From [Actinomadura] parvosata subsp. kistnae (GTDB lineage Bacteria > Actinomycetota > Actinomycetes > Streptosporangiales > Streptosporangiaceae), in contig NZ_OOHJ01000018.1 of assembly GCF_900323885.1 (NCBI RefSeq), forward strand, positions 62,001 to 126,000: 64,000 bases of DNA. Direction: 5' to 3'. Every line of letters starts with the position of its first letter. Position 1 is the first letter of the stretch. Below the pieces are notes generated by a model. That model did no database searches. It was given only the letters and a program-made list of their open reading frames with translations, and was not told the origin of the DNA. Positions 53,095 through 60,670 of this stretch are shown in pieces. The position numbers were made by a program, and so were the translations under genes.

Positions 53095-53959
53095 CCCCTC
53101 CCACGCCCCCGAGGGAGGCACCCCCACCGTCCCCGCCCGCGCCCCCGCCCTCACGCCGCACCCGACACCACCCCACCACGCCCCGCCGCCCGCGTTGCGC
53201 CGGACACCACCGCACCACGTCCCGCCGACCCGGCGCCAGTGCAGCGAGGCTCGACGCCGTGCGCGCGGCGGGGCACGGTGCGGCGGGGCGCGAGGCGACG
53301 GGGCGACAGGGCGCGAGGCGACGCGCACGCCCGCACACCCCGGGCCGCCGCCCCCGTCGCGCAGGGCACCATCCCCCCACGCGCCGCCGAGCCACCGTCC
53401 GCGTTGCGCCGGACACCGCCACACCACGTCCCGCCAACCCGGCGCCAGTGCGGCCGGGCGCCGTGCCATGGAGCGCGCACAACCGCCGCGCCATCCCGCG
53501 GCCCGTGTCGCGCAGGGCACCATCCCGCCACGCGCCGCCGAGCAGCCGCCCGCGCCGCAACCCGACAGCACCCCGCCAGGCGCCGCTGAGCCGCCGCCCG
53601 CGTTGCGCCGGACACCACCGCGCCACGTCCCGCCGACCCGGCGCCAGTGCGGCCGGGCGCCGTGCCATGGAGCGCGCACAACCGCCGCGCCATCCCGCGG
53701 CCCGTGCCGCGCAAGGCACCACCGCGCCACGCGCCGCCGAGCCGCGGTCCGCATTGCGCCGGACACCGCCACACCGTCCCCGCCCACGCCACACCGACAC
53801 CACCGCGTCACGTGCCACCGGCCCCCGCCAATGCGGCGAGCGGCGGCGAGGCGCGAGGCCATGGGGCGCTGTCGGGGCTGGCATGAGCGCCGCATCGCGT
53901 GGGCGGTGGGTTCCCCCGTCCAGGTCACACCGTCCGGCGCACGCCAGCCGGGGCGATGG
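53095..53959. repeat. GC-rich repeat spacer with four degenerate copies
   Basis: About 860 bp without a convincing gene. A segment beginning GCGTTGCGCCGGACACC recurs at 53192, 53401, 53600 and 53751; the copies at 53401 and 53600 are near-identical over about 150 bp. Each continues with CACCACGTCCCGCCGACC and GGCGCCAGTGC. Open frames on both strands are long but are only Arg/Ala/Pro/Gly-rich and of repeated sequence. Confidence 0.75.
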
Positions 53960-54580
53960 TCAGGGTTGGTCGAGGGATTTGAGGGGGTCGAGGCGGTGGA
54001 TCAGGGTGACGGCGGCTTCGATGACCTCCCGGGCCTCCTCCTCGCTGTCCGACGTGGCCACCTCCCGCGCCGCCTCCCCGATGATGCTGGTCAGGACCGC
54101 GACGGTGAAGCGGTCGAGGGGGTCTCCGCCGGCGCCGAGCAGGACGGCGTTCTGGCGGACCCATTCGCGTCCGCGCGTGCGGCGGATGAGCTCGAAGCCC
54201 GGGGGGCCGTCGCCGTCGATGAAGAGGCGGACCAGGTCGCGGCGTTCCCAGGCGCCGGCGAGGTAGGCGCGGGCGCCGGCGATGAGCAGTTCCACCGGGT
54301 CGGAGACGCCTGCTTTTCTGGCTTTGGCCACGCTGGAGGCGGAGGCCTGCTCGTGGGCGGCCTGGTGGTCCTCGTAGAGGGCGAGGAAGAGCTCGGTCTT
54401 GCCGCCGAAGTGGTGGTAGAGGCTGCCGACGCTGGAGCCGGCGCGGGCGACGACCTCGGAGACGCTGGCCTCGGCGAAGCCGTGCTCGCTGAAGACCTCG
54501 CGAGCCGCCTGGAGCATGCTTTTGCGGGTTTGTGCCGTTCGGCTCCACTCCCACGAGGACTTGCGTGCCATGCCAGCCAT
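53960..54580 (-). CDS. TetR-family regulator of the CoA catabolic cluster
   Basis: 206 residues; start could also be the ATG three codons in (MARKSSWEW). HTH: SEHGFAEASVSEVVARAGSSVGSLYHHFGGKTELFL with recognition helix SVGSLYHHF. The C-terminal helical domain (YLAGAWERRDLVRLFIDGDGPPGF) is similar to fatty-acid/steroid pathway repressors. Its own promoter region carries the TTCTAG-type palindromes. Likely a repressor released by an acyl-CoA (family knowledge plus inference). Confidence 0.92.
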   Translation of the reverse strand: MAGMARKSSWEWSRTAQTRKSMLQAAREVFSEHGFAEASVSEVVARAGSSVGSLYHHFGGKTELFLALYEDHQAAHEQASASSVAKARKAGVSDPVELLIAGARAYLAGAWERRDLVRLFIDGDGPPGFELIRRTRGREWVRQNAVLLGAGGDPLDRFTVAVLTSIIGEAAREVATSDSEEEAREVIEAAVTLIHRLDPLKSLDQP

Positions 54581-54593
54581 CCTAGCCGCCGAA

Positions 54594-54662
54594 ATTCTAG
54601 AATCAGATTCTTGACACAGGGTCGTAGCGGTTAGAGTGTCTTCCTAGAGAGTGATTCTAGAA
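54594..54662. promoter_or_regulatory. Two TTCTAG-type operators and a promoter between tetR and acyl-CoA dehydrogenase
   Basis: ATTCTAGAAT (perfect 10-bp palindrome, 54594-54603) and ATTCTAGAA (54654-54662) flank a possible plus-strand promoter: TTGACA at 54611-54616 and TAGAGT at 54632-54637 (15-bp spacer). A weaker TCCTAGAGA lies at 54642-54650. The arrangement would let one repressor shut both divergent genes. Confidence 0.7.
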
Positions 54663-54682
54663 ATAGCACTAGGGAGGCGGCT

Positions 54683-55837
54683 GTGGACTTCTCGCTCACC
54701 CCGGAGGAACGCCAGATCCGCGACACCGTCCGCGCCTTCATCGAGAAGGAGGTCATGCCGCTGGAGCCCGAGGTCCTGCGCAACGAGCGCGAGGGCCGCC
54801 CGGGGCTCGACCCCGACGTCCTGCGTGACCTGCGCGCCAAGGCCAGGAAGTCCGGCTTCTGGGGGATCAACACCCCCGAGGAGTACGGCGGTGCCGCCCT
54901 CGGCCCCATCATGTCGGCGATCATCGCCATGGAGCTCGGCCGGACGTTCGTGCCGTTCTCGTTCGGCGGCACCGCCGACAACATCCTGTACGCCGGCACC
55001 GAGGAGCAGAAGCAGCGCTACCTGATCCCCACCATCGAGGGCGAGCGGCGTTCCTGCTTCGCGATCACCGAGCCGGGCGCCGGCTCCGACGCCCGCAACA
55101 TCCGCACCAAGGCGGTGCGCGACGGCTCGGAGTGGGTGATCAGCGGCGAGAAGACGTTCATCACGGGCGGGAACGAGGCGGACTTCGTCATGGTGTTCGC
55201 GGTGGCCGAGGAGCACGGCGTGACCTGCTTCCTGGTGGACCGTGACATGGGCTGGAAGTCCGAGCCGATCCCGACGATGGGCCAGTGGGGGCCGGCCTCG
55301 CTCGTGTTCGAGGACGTGCGGGTGCCGGAGGAGAACATCCTGGGCGAGCTCGGCAAGGGTTTCGAGCTGGCCATGCAGTGGATCGGCCAGGGCCGCTACA
55401 TGATCCCGGCGCGGGCCATCGGCTCGGCCGAGCGCATGCTGCAGATGGCGATCGACTACGCCAAGATCCGCAAGTCCATGGGGCAGACGATCTCCAACTA
55501 CCAGGCCATCCAGTGGATGATCGCCGACTCGCAGGTGGAGATCGAGGCGGCGAAGTGGCTGACGTTGTACGCGGCCTGGCGGGTGGGCGAGGGCCTGGAC
55601 GCCCGGCACGCCTCCTCCATCGCCAAGCTGAACGGCGCCGTCATGGCCAACCAGGTCGTGGACCGGGTGCTGCAGATCCACGGGGGTATGGGGTACACGA
55701 AGGAGCTGCCGATCGAGCGGTGGTACCGCGAGCTGCGGCTGCTGCGCATCTTCGAGGGCACCGACGAGATCCAGCGCCGGACGATCGCCCGCAATCTCAT
55801 CAAGGGTCACGCCAAGCTCGGCCTCATCGGGGAATGA
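54683..55837 (+). CDS. Acyl-CoA dehydrogenase
   Basis: 384 residues from GTG after GGGAGG. FAD-binding segments CFAITEPGAGSDARNIRT and KTFITGGNEADFVMVFA, and the C-terminal IHGGMGYTKELPIERWYRE with RIFEGTDEIQRRTIARNL (catalytic Glu region). Oxidises an acyl-CoA to the 2-enoyl-CoA. The product is the substrate of the MaoC hydratase in the same cluster. Coupled (ATGA) to the acyl-CoA synthetase. Confidence 0.95.
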   Translation: MDFSLTPEERQIRDTVRAFIEKEVMPLEPEVLRNEREGRPGLDPDVLRDLRAKARKSGFWGINTPEEYGGAALGPIMSAIIAMELGRTFVPFSFGGTADNILYAGTEEQKQRYLIPTIEGERRSCFAITEPGAGSDARNIRTKAVRDGSEWVISGEKTFITGGNEADFVMVFAVAEEHGVTCFLVDRDMGWKSEPIPTMGQWGPASLVFEDVRVPEENILGELGKGFELAMQWIGQGRYMIPARAIGSAERMLQMAIDYAKIRKSMGQTISNYQAIQWMIADSQVEIEAAKWLTLYAAWRVGEGLDARHASSIAKLNGAVMANQVVDRVLQIHGGMGYTKELPIERWYRELRLLRIFEGTDEIQRRTIARNLIKGHAKLGLIGE

Positions 55838-57924
55838 CGTACATGTCGGTAGGGGAACTGTTCAATCCGCGTTCGATCGCCCTGGTCGGGGCCACGGACA
55901 AGTCGGGGTGGTCGATCAGCACGCTGGCCAACCTGCGTGCCCACGGGTTCCCCGGGCCCGTCCACCTGGTCAATCCGCGGGGTGGCGTGGTGCACGGCCA
56001 GGCCGCGTACCGGAGCCTGACGGAGATCCCCGAGCGGGTGGACCTCGCGTACGTGATGGTGCCGACCGCGGCGGTGCTGGGCGTGCTGCGGGAGGGCGCC
56101 AAGCTGGGGATCCGGTGTTACGTGATCCTCACGGCCGGGTTCGGGGAGTCCGGGGAGGAGGGGGCGCGGCTGGAGGCGGAGATCACGGCCTTCGCCGCCG
56201 AGCACGGGCTGACGATCCTCGGGCCGAACGGCAACGGTTACATCAACGCCGCCGCCGGCGTGACCCCGTACGGGCTGCCCATCCAGCCGCCGCTGCTGCG
56301 CGGCGCGGTCGGCGTGGTGTTGCAGAGCGGCGCGCTGGCCAGCTCCGTGCTGGGGTTCGCGCAGGCCAGGAACGTGGGGATCAGCCTGCTGACCTCCATG
56401 GGCAACGAGTCGGTCATGACGGTCACCGACGTGATCGAGTATCTGGTGGACGATCCGGCCACCAAGGTCATCGCGTTGTTCCTGGAGACGGTCAGGAACC
56501 CGGCCGAGTTCTCCCGGGTGGCGCGGCGGGCGCTGGAGGCGGGCAAGCCGATCGTGGCGCTCAAGATCGGGCGCAGCAAGCTGGCCTCGCACACCGCGCA
56601 GGCGCACACGGGCGCGCTCGTGGGCGACGACGACGTCATCGACGCGGCGCTGCGGCAGCTCGGCGTGATCAGGGTGCGCTCGCTGGAGGACCTGATCATC
56701 ACGGCGGGGCTGCTGGCGTCCACGGGGCCGCTGCCGGGGCGGCGGGTCGGGGTGGTCACCCCGTCCGGCGGCGCCTCGGAGATCATCGCCGACCGGGCCG
56801 AGGACGAGGGGCTGGAGCTGCCGCCGTTCGCGCCGGAGACGGTGGCGAAGCTGGCGGAGATCGTCCCGTCGTTCGGCACCGTACAGAACCCGCTCGACGT
56901 CACCGGGTACGTGCTCATCGACCGCACCCTGCTCGGCCGGGCGCTGGAGGCGGTGACCTCCGACCCGGGGATCGACCTGATCATGCTGCTGTCGGAGCCG
57001 CCCAAGGTGGCGCCGCCGGATCCGGCTCCCGTGCTGGCCATGTACGCGGCCAGCGCGCAGCGGATCGCGGCCTCGCCGGTGCCGGTCGTGGTGGTGAGCA
57101 ACGTGCTGACCGACGTGACCGAGTTCGGGCGGCGGGTGCAGGAGGAGACCGGCTTCCCGTACGTCGCGGGCGGGATCGAGCACGGGCTGCAGGCCATCGC
57201 GGCGGCCGTGCGCTGGTCGGAGCAGCGCGAGCGGGTGCTGGCCCGGCCCGCGCCGCTCCCCCGCGCCGGCGCGGCTCCCGAGGGGGCGAGCGGGGTGTGG
57301 GCCGAGCACCGGGCCGCCGCGCTGCTGGCCGCGGCCGGGCTGCCGGTGGTGCCGTCGGAGCTGGCGGGTGACGAGGACGCGGCGGTGGCCGCGGCCGGGC
57401 GGTTCGGCTATCCCGTCGTGCTCAAGGCCGCCGCCGAGGGGCTCGGGCACAAGAGCGACGTCGGCGGGGTCCGGCTCGGGCTCGGCGGCGCCGAGGAGGT
57501 GCGGCGGGCCTACCGGGAGATCGTCGCGGCGGTGCCGTCGCTGGCCGGCGTGCTCGTGCAGCCGCAGCGCACCGGCGGGATCGAGCTGCTGGTCGGCGTC
57601 GTACGCGACGCGGCCTGGGGGCTCACGCTGGCCGTGGGGCTGGGCGGCGTCTGGGTGGAGGTGCTGCGCGACACGGCGCTGCGGGTGCTGCCGGTGGACG
57701 CCGGCGAGGTCCGCAGGGCGCTCGGGGAGCTGCGCGGCGCCGCGTTGCTGAACGGGGTCAGGGGTGGCGAGCCCGCCGACCTCGACGCGGTGGCGGACGT
57801 GGTGGCGCGGGTCGCGGCGTTCGCCGAGTCGTTGGGCGACGGCCTGGAATCCTTGGAGATCAACCCGCTGCTGGTCAGCGGCTCGCGGGTCGAGGCCCTC
57901 GACGCGCTCATCACCTGGCGCTAG
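55834..57924 (+). CDS. ADP-forming acyl-CoA synthetase (fused subunits)
   Basis: 696 residues, start overlapping the dehydrogenase stop (ATGA). N-terminal CoA-binding domain (NPRSIALVGATDKSGWSIS), flavodoxin-like succinyl-CoA ligase domain with GVVLQSGALASSVL and AQAHTGALVGDDDVIDAAL, and a C-terminal ATP-grasp domain (VLKAAAEGLGHKSDVGGVRLG, SLEINPLLV). Activates a carboxylic acid to its CoA thioester with ATP to ADP plus phosphate, the entry step of the pathway. Followed by a 33-bp repeat array. Confidence 0.94.
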   Translation: MTYMSVGELFNPRSIALVGATDKSGWSISTLANLRAHGFPGPVHLVNPRGGVVHGQAAYRSLTEIPERVDLAYVMVPTAAVLGVLREGAKLGIRCYVILTAGFGESGEEGARLEAEITAFAAEHGLTILGPNGNGYINAAAGVTPYGLPIQPPLLRGAVGVVLQSGALASSVLGFAQARNVGISLLTSMGNESVMTVTDVIEYLVDDPATKVIALFLETVRNPAEFSRVARRALEAGKPIVALKIGRSKLASHTAQAHTGALVGDDDVIDAALRQLGVIRVRSLEDLIITAGLLASTGPLPGRRVGVVTPSGGASEIIADRAEDEGLELPPFAPETVAKLAEIVPSFGTVQNPLDVTGYVLIDRTLLGRALEAVTSDPGIDLIMLLSEPPKVAPPDPAPVLAMYAASAQRIAASPVPVVVVSNVLTDVTEFGRRVQEETGFPYVAGGIEHGLQAIAAAVRWSEQRERVLARPAPLPRAGAAPEGASGVWAEHRAAALLAAAGLPVVPSELAGDEDAAVAAAGRFGYPVVLKAAAEGLGHKSDVGGVRLGLGGAEEVRRAYREIVAAVPSLAGVLVQPQRTGGIELLVGVVRDAAWGLTLAVGLGGVWVEVLRDTALRVLPVDAGEVRRALGELRGAALLNGVRGGEPADLDAVADVVARVAAFAESLGDGLESLEINPLLVSGSRVEALDALITWR

Positions 57925-57933
57925 ACAACTTCG

Positions 57934-58068
57934 GGAACGGGCGGCCTCAGCGAAGGGGCCGCCACAGGAAGGGGCGGCCTCAGCGAAGGGGCGGCCCCAG
58001 GAAAGGGCGGCCTCAGCGAAGGGGCGGCCGCAGGAAAGGGCGGCCTCAGCGAAGGGGCCGCCCGTTCC
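57934..58068. repeat. 33-bp tandem array with terminator-like ends between convergent genes
   Basis: Units start at 57939, 57972, 58005 and 58038 (last partial), based on GGGCGGCCTCAGCGAAGGGG. The outermost parts, GGAACGGGCGGCC and GGCCGCCCGTTCC, are perfect 13-base complements, so the original element may have been a bidirectional terminator hairpin that then expanded in the middle. Each unit still has GGCGGCC...GGCCGCC-type pairing. Confidence 0.85.
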
Positions 58069-58079
58069 TCGTGCGGGTG

Positions 58080-58331
58080 TTACTCCACCTCGACCGGCAG
58101 CTCGTAGATCTCCGTCGTCGGGTGCCCGGCCTTCTCGTGCACCCGCAGCACCGCCTCCTTGGACGGCCCCGACGACAGGCAGAACACCTTCCCGGACTCC
58201 GGGTCGAGCCAGGCGCGCTCGAAGTGCACCCCTTCCGCCTCCTCGATGGCGAGGTCACGCTCGTGCGCGGCGCGCAGCTGCTCCTCGGTGACGCCGACGA
58301 AACCACTGTGCACGTCCATGAACTTCGGCAT
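58080..58331 (-). CDS. DUF4242 (SCO4226 nickel-binding type) protein
   Basis: 83 residues from MPKFMDVHSG, seven bases after GAGGAGGG; an in-frame start 21 codons upstream is rejected. The ferredoxin-like pattern (MDVHSGFVGVTEEQLRAAHE; SGKVFCLSSGPSKEAVLRVH) matches the SCO4226 family, a nickel-binding protein of Streptomyces; possible ligands are His and Cys in VHFERAW and VFCLS. Role unknown. Downstream of the thiolase-DUF35 pair on the same strand. Confidence 0.85.
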   Translation of the reverse strand: MPKFMDVHSGFVGVTEEQLRAAHERDLAIEEAEGVHFERAWLDPESGKVFCLSSGPSKEAVLRVHEKAGHPTTEIYELPVEVE

Positions 58332-58398
58332 GGCGCATCCCTCCTCGTGGGTCAGTTGTCCCTTTCCGGAGGAAGGCGTTCCATCCCGTGCCATCGCC

Positions 58399-59526
58399 TC
58401 AGGGCAGGCGGTTGGCCAGCACCAGGGTGGCCGCCGAGGCGAACATGCCGCCGTTCCCCAGCACCACGCTGACCTCCACGTCCGGCACCTGCGCCGCCGC
58501 CTCGCCGCGCAGCTGGCGCACCGACTCCTGGATGGCGAACATGCCGTACATGCCGGTGTGCGTGTACGACAGGCCGCCGCCGTTGGTGTTGAGCGGCAGC
58601 CGGCCGCCGGGCGAGGTGTGCCCCTCGGCGATGAACGCGCCGGCCTCGCCCCTGCCGACGAAGCCCAGGTCCTCCAGGCCGTAGATGGGCACGTGGGCGA
58701 AGGCGTCGTAGATCATGAGGTGGTCGACGTCCTCGTGCGTGATCTTGGCTTCGGCGAACGCGGCCTCGCCCGACAGGCGGAAGCCCTTGGAGGTGGTGAA
58801 GTCCTCCATCTGCGAGATGATCGGCGACTCCGCGGCCTCGCCGGAGCCCAGCAGGTAGACCGGGGCGCGGCGGGCACGTTCCTCGGTGGTGACGATCAGC
58901 GCGCCGCCGCCGTCCGTCACCAGGCAGCACTCCAGCAGGTGGAACGGGTAGGCGACCAGGCGCGAGGCGAGCACGTCCTCGACCGTGATGAGGTCCTGGT
59001 ACATGGCGCGCGGGTTGAGATGCGCCCACCGCCGCTGCGCCACCGCGACCTCGGCGAGCTGCTCGTGCGTGAGCCCGGTCTCCTTCATGTAGCGCAGCGC
59101 CGTGATCGTGAACGACGTGGGCGGCCCGACCACCCCGTACGGCAGCTCGAACTGCCCCAGCAGCGAGTCGGCCCCCAGCCCGAACCGCCCGGCCCCGACC
59201 CGCGACCGCCCCGACTCCCCGTGGGTGATCAGCACGGTGCTGCAGAGCCCCGCCCTGATCGCGGCGGCGGCGTGGCGCACGTGGAAGAGGAACGACGAGC
59301 CGCCCACCCCCGTGCCGTCGAGCCAGGCGGGGGTGATGCCGAGCGCGTGGGCGATCTGGATCGGGCCGGGCGTGCCGACCGTGGCGATGCCGTCGATGTC
59401 GTGGATGGTCATGCCGGCGTCGGCGAGGGCGTTCCCGGCGGCCTCCAGGTGCAGCTGCACGGTGGAGTGGCCGGGAAGGCGGCCCACCTCGTCGGTCTCG
59501 GCGGCGCCCGCGATCACGATGGTCAT
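58399..59526 (-). CDS. Thiolase-fold protein lacking the nucleophilic Cys (Ltp2/SCP2-like)
   Basis: 375 residues; ATG overlaps the DUF35 stop (ATGA). Overall thiolase fold: SFLFHVRHAAAAIRAG, YDAFAHVPIYGLEDLG, LNTNGGGLSYTHTGMYG. The N-terminal nucleophile position reads GTGVGGSSF with no Cys, so ordinary Claisen condensation is unlikely. The pairing with DUF35 is that of the Ltp2-DUF35 retro-aldolase of steroid side-chain breakdown and of DUF35-associated acetyl-CoA transferases, so a carbon-carbon cleavage or similar reaction on a CoA ester is likely. Confidence 0.9.
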   Translation of the reverse strand: MTIVIAGAAETDEVGRLPGHSTVQLHLEAAGNALADAGMTIHDIDGIATVGTPGPIQIAHALGITPAWLDGTGVGGSSFLFHVRHAAAAIRAGLCSTVLITHGESGRSRVGAGRFGLGADSLLGQFELPYGVVGPPTSFTITALRYMKETGLTHEQLAEVAVAQRRWAHLNPRAMYQDLITVEDVLASRLVAYPFHLLECCLVTDGGGALIVTTEERARRAPVYLLGSGEAAESPIISQMEDFTTSKGFRLSGEAAFAEAKITHEDVDHLMIYDAFAHVPIYGLEDLGFVGRGEAGAFIAEGHTSPGGRLPLNTNGGGLSYTHTGMYGMFAIQESVRQLRGEAAAQVPDVEVSVVLGNGGMFASAATLVLANRLP

Positions 59527-59930
59527 GCGGCGCCTCCGACCGGCTCGAAGAGCGGCACGCTGACGTCCCCGCGCCGCTCGAACACCACCCGCAGCTCCAT
59601 GTCCAGCTCCAGGTGCTCCGGGGTGTTCGGCACGCCGACGATGTTCGTCATCATGCGCACGCCCTCCTCCAGCTCGACGACGGCGATGGCGTACGGGGCG
59701 TCGTCCTCGAAGCCGGGCGCCGGGCGGTGGTTGATCACGTAGGAGTACAGGGTCGCGCGACCGCTGGCGCGCACCCATTCGACCTGGTCGCCGCCGCACC
59801 GGGGGCAGCGCGGCCGCGGGTAGAAGTAGTGCCGCGCGCAGGGCTCGCAGCGCTGGATCCTGAGCTCGCCCGCCGCGGTGCCGTCCCAGAACGGCTGGGT
59901 CTCGGGCGTGGGCTTAGGTGCCGGCTTCAT
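59523..59930 (-). CDS. DUF35 OB-fold zinc-ribbon partner of thiolase
   Basis: 135 residues from ATG (MKPAPKPTPETQPFW) after GGGGAGG; a TTG four codons earlier is rejected. N-terminal zinc ribbon CEPCARHYFYPRPRCPRCGG, then OB fold with SGRATLYSYVINHRPA. Such proteins bind CoA esters and complete the active site of the partner thiolase-fold protein, with which this gene is translationally coupled. Its upstream region has TTCTAG-type operators. Confidence 0.94.
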   Translation of the reverse strand: MKPAPKPTPETQPFWDGTAAGELRIQRCEPCARHYFYPRPRCPRCGGDQVEWVRASGRATLYSYVINHRPAPGFEDDAPYAIAVVELEEGVRMMTNIVGVPNTPEHLELDMELRVVFERRGDVSVPLFEPVGGAA

Positions 59931-59943
59931 CGGCCTCCCCAAT

Positions 59944-59977
59944 CCTAGTTCTAGAATCCCACTCTAGATCTAGATTC
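59944..59977. promoter_or_regulatory. TTCTAG-type operator cluster upstream of the DUF35-thiolase operon
   Basis: CCTAGTTCTAGAAT (59944-59957) and CTAGATCTAG within TCTAGATCTAGATTC (59963-59977). It lies in the 76 bp between the VOC gene end and the DUF35 start, showing that the DUF35-thiolase pair has its own promoter although VOC is on the same strand. Confidence 0.65.
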
Positions 59978-60006
59978 TGCTACGGCTCAAGAGCCTCCGC
60001 GGGCGC

Positions 60007-60537
60007 TCACGGGCTCGGGATGCCGTTGCCGTTCCTGCCACGCCCGGCCAGCACCTCCTCCAGGGACGGGCGCGGCTCGGCCGGATCGCGCGGCCCCGGC
60101 TGGGCGAGCTGGATCAGCACGCCGTGCGCCTCCTTGGGGTGCAGGAACACCTCCTGCCAGCGAACGTCCGAGCGGTTGAGCCCGTGCAGGCGGTAGCCGC
60201 GCGCGGTCAGCCGGGCCACGGCCGCGTCGAGGTCGTTGACGTGGAAGTTCAGGTGGTGGACGCCGCCCCGCCCCCGGGTGAGCTCGAAGAAGCTGTCGAA
60301 GAACGTGGATCCGGCCAGCGGCTCCATGAGCTCGACCTTGTTGCCGTTGGCGTAGGTGAGCTGCAGGGTGCGGTATCCGGCGGCCCGGTTGTCGCCGCCG
60401 CCGCCCAAATGCCGGCCGCCGAGCAGGTCGCGGTAGAGGGGCAGCAGGTCCGCGATGCGCGGCGCGGCCACGGCCGTGTGGTCGAAGTGCACTTCCAGCC
60501 CGTCCAGTTCCAGGTCCACGCGGGGCTCCTCACACAT
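60007..60537 (-). CDS. VOC protein, methylmalonyl-CoA epimerase-like
   Basis: 176 residues. Two VOC half-modules: FDHTAVAAPRIADLLPLY, YANGNKVELMEPL, then GGVHHLNFHVNDLDAAV and FLHPKEAHGVLIQLAQ, with His, Glu metal ligands in the positions used by methylmalonyl-CoA epimerase. May invert a 2-methyl-branched acyl-CoA of the pathway. Divergent from the MFS gene, with operator sites between. Confidence 0.88.
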   Translation of the reverse strand: MCEEPRVDLELDGLEVHFDHTAVAAPRIADLLPLYRDLLGGRHLGGGGDNRAAGYRTLQLTYANGNKVELMEPLAGSTFFDSFFELTRGRGGVHHLNFHVNDLDAAVARLTARGYRLHGLNRSDVRWQEVFLHPKEAHGVLIQLAQPGPRDPAEPRPSLEEVLAGRGRNGNGIPSP

Positions 60538-60545
60538 TCGGAATC

Positions 60546-60635
60546 CTAGAATTTCATTCTAGCCACTCACTCTTGACGGGCACTCGCTGTGAGGAGCAGC
60601 ATCGCAGAAAGGAATTCTAGAGCTAGCTTCTAGAA
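60546..60635. promoter_or_regulatory. TTCTAG-type operators between VOC and MFS genes
   Basis: CTAGAAT-TTC-ATTCTAG (60546-60562, perfect) next to the VOC start, and TTCTAG (60615-60620) and TTCTAGAA (60628-60635) separated by AGCTAGC near the MFS start. A TTGACG at 60573-60578 may be a -35 box. Confidence 0.7.
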
Positions 60636-60670
60636 CGTACGGGGGTCCGGCCCGACCAGAAAGGCTAGCC

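Noticed and set aside
53151..53928. Long open frames on both strands in the spacer before tetR
   Set aside because: Low-complexity, repeated sequence, no start sites with ribosome-binding sites, no recognisable domain.
57934..58068. CRISPR array
   Set aside because: The 33-bp units are directly adjacent with no unique spacers, and there are no cas genes.
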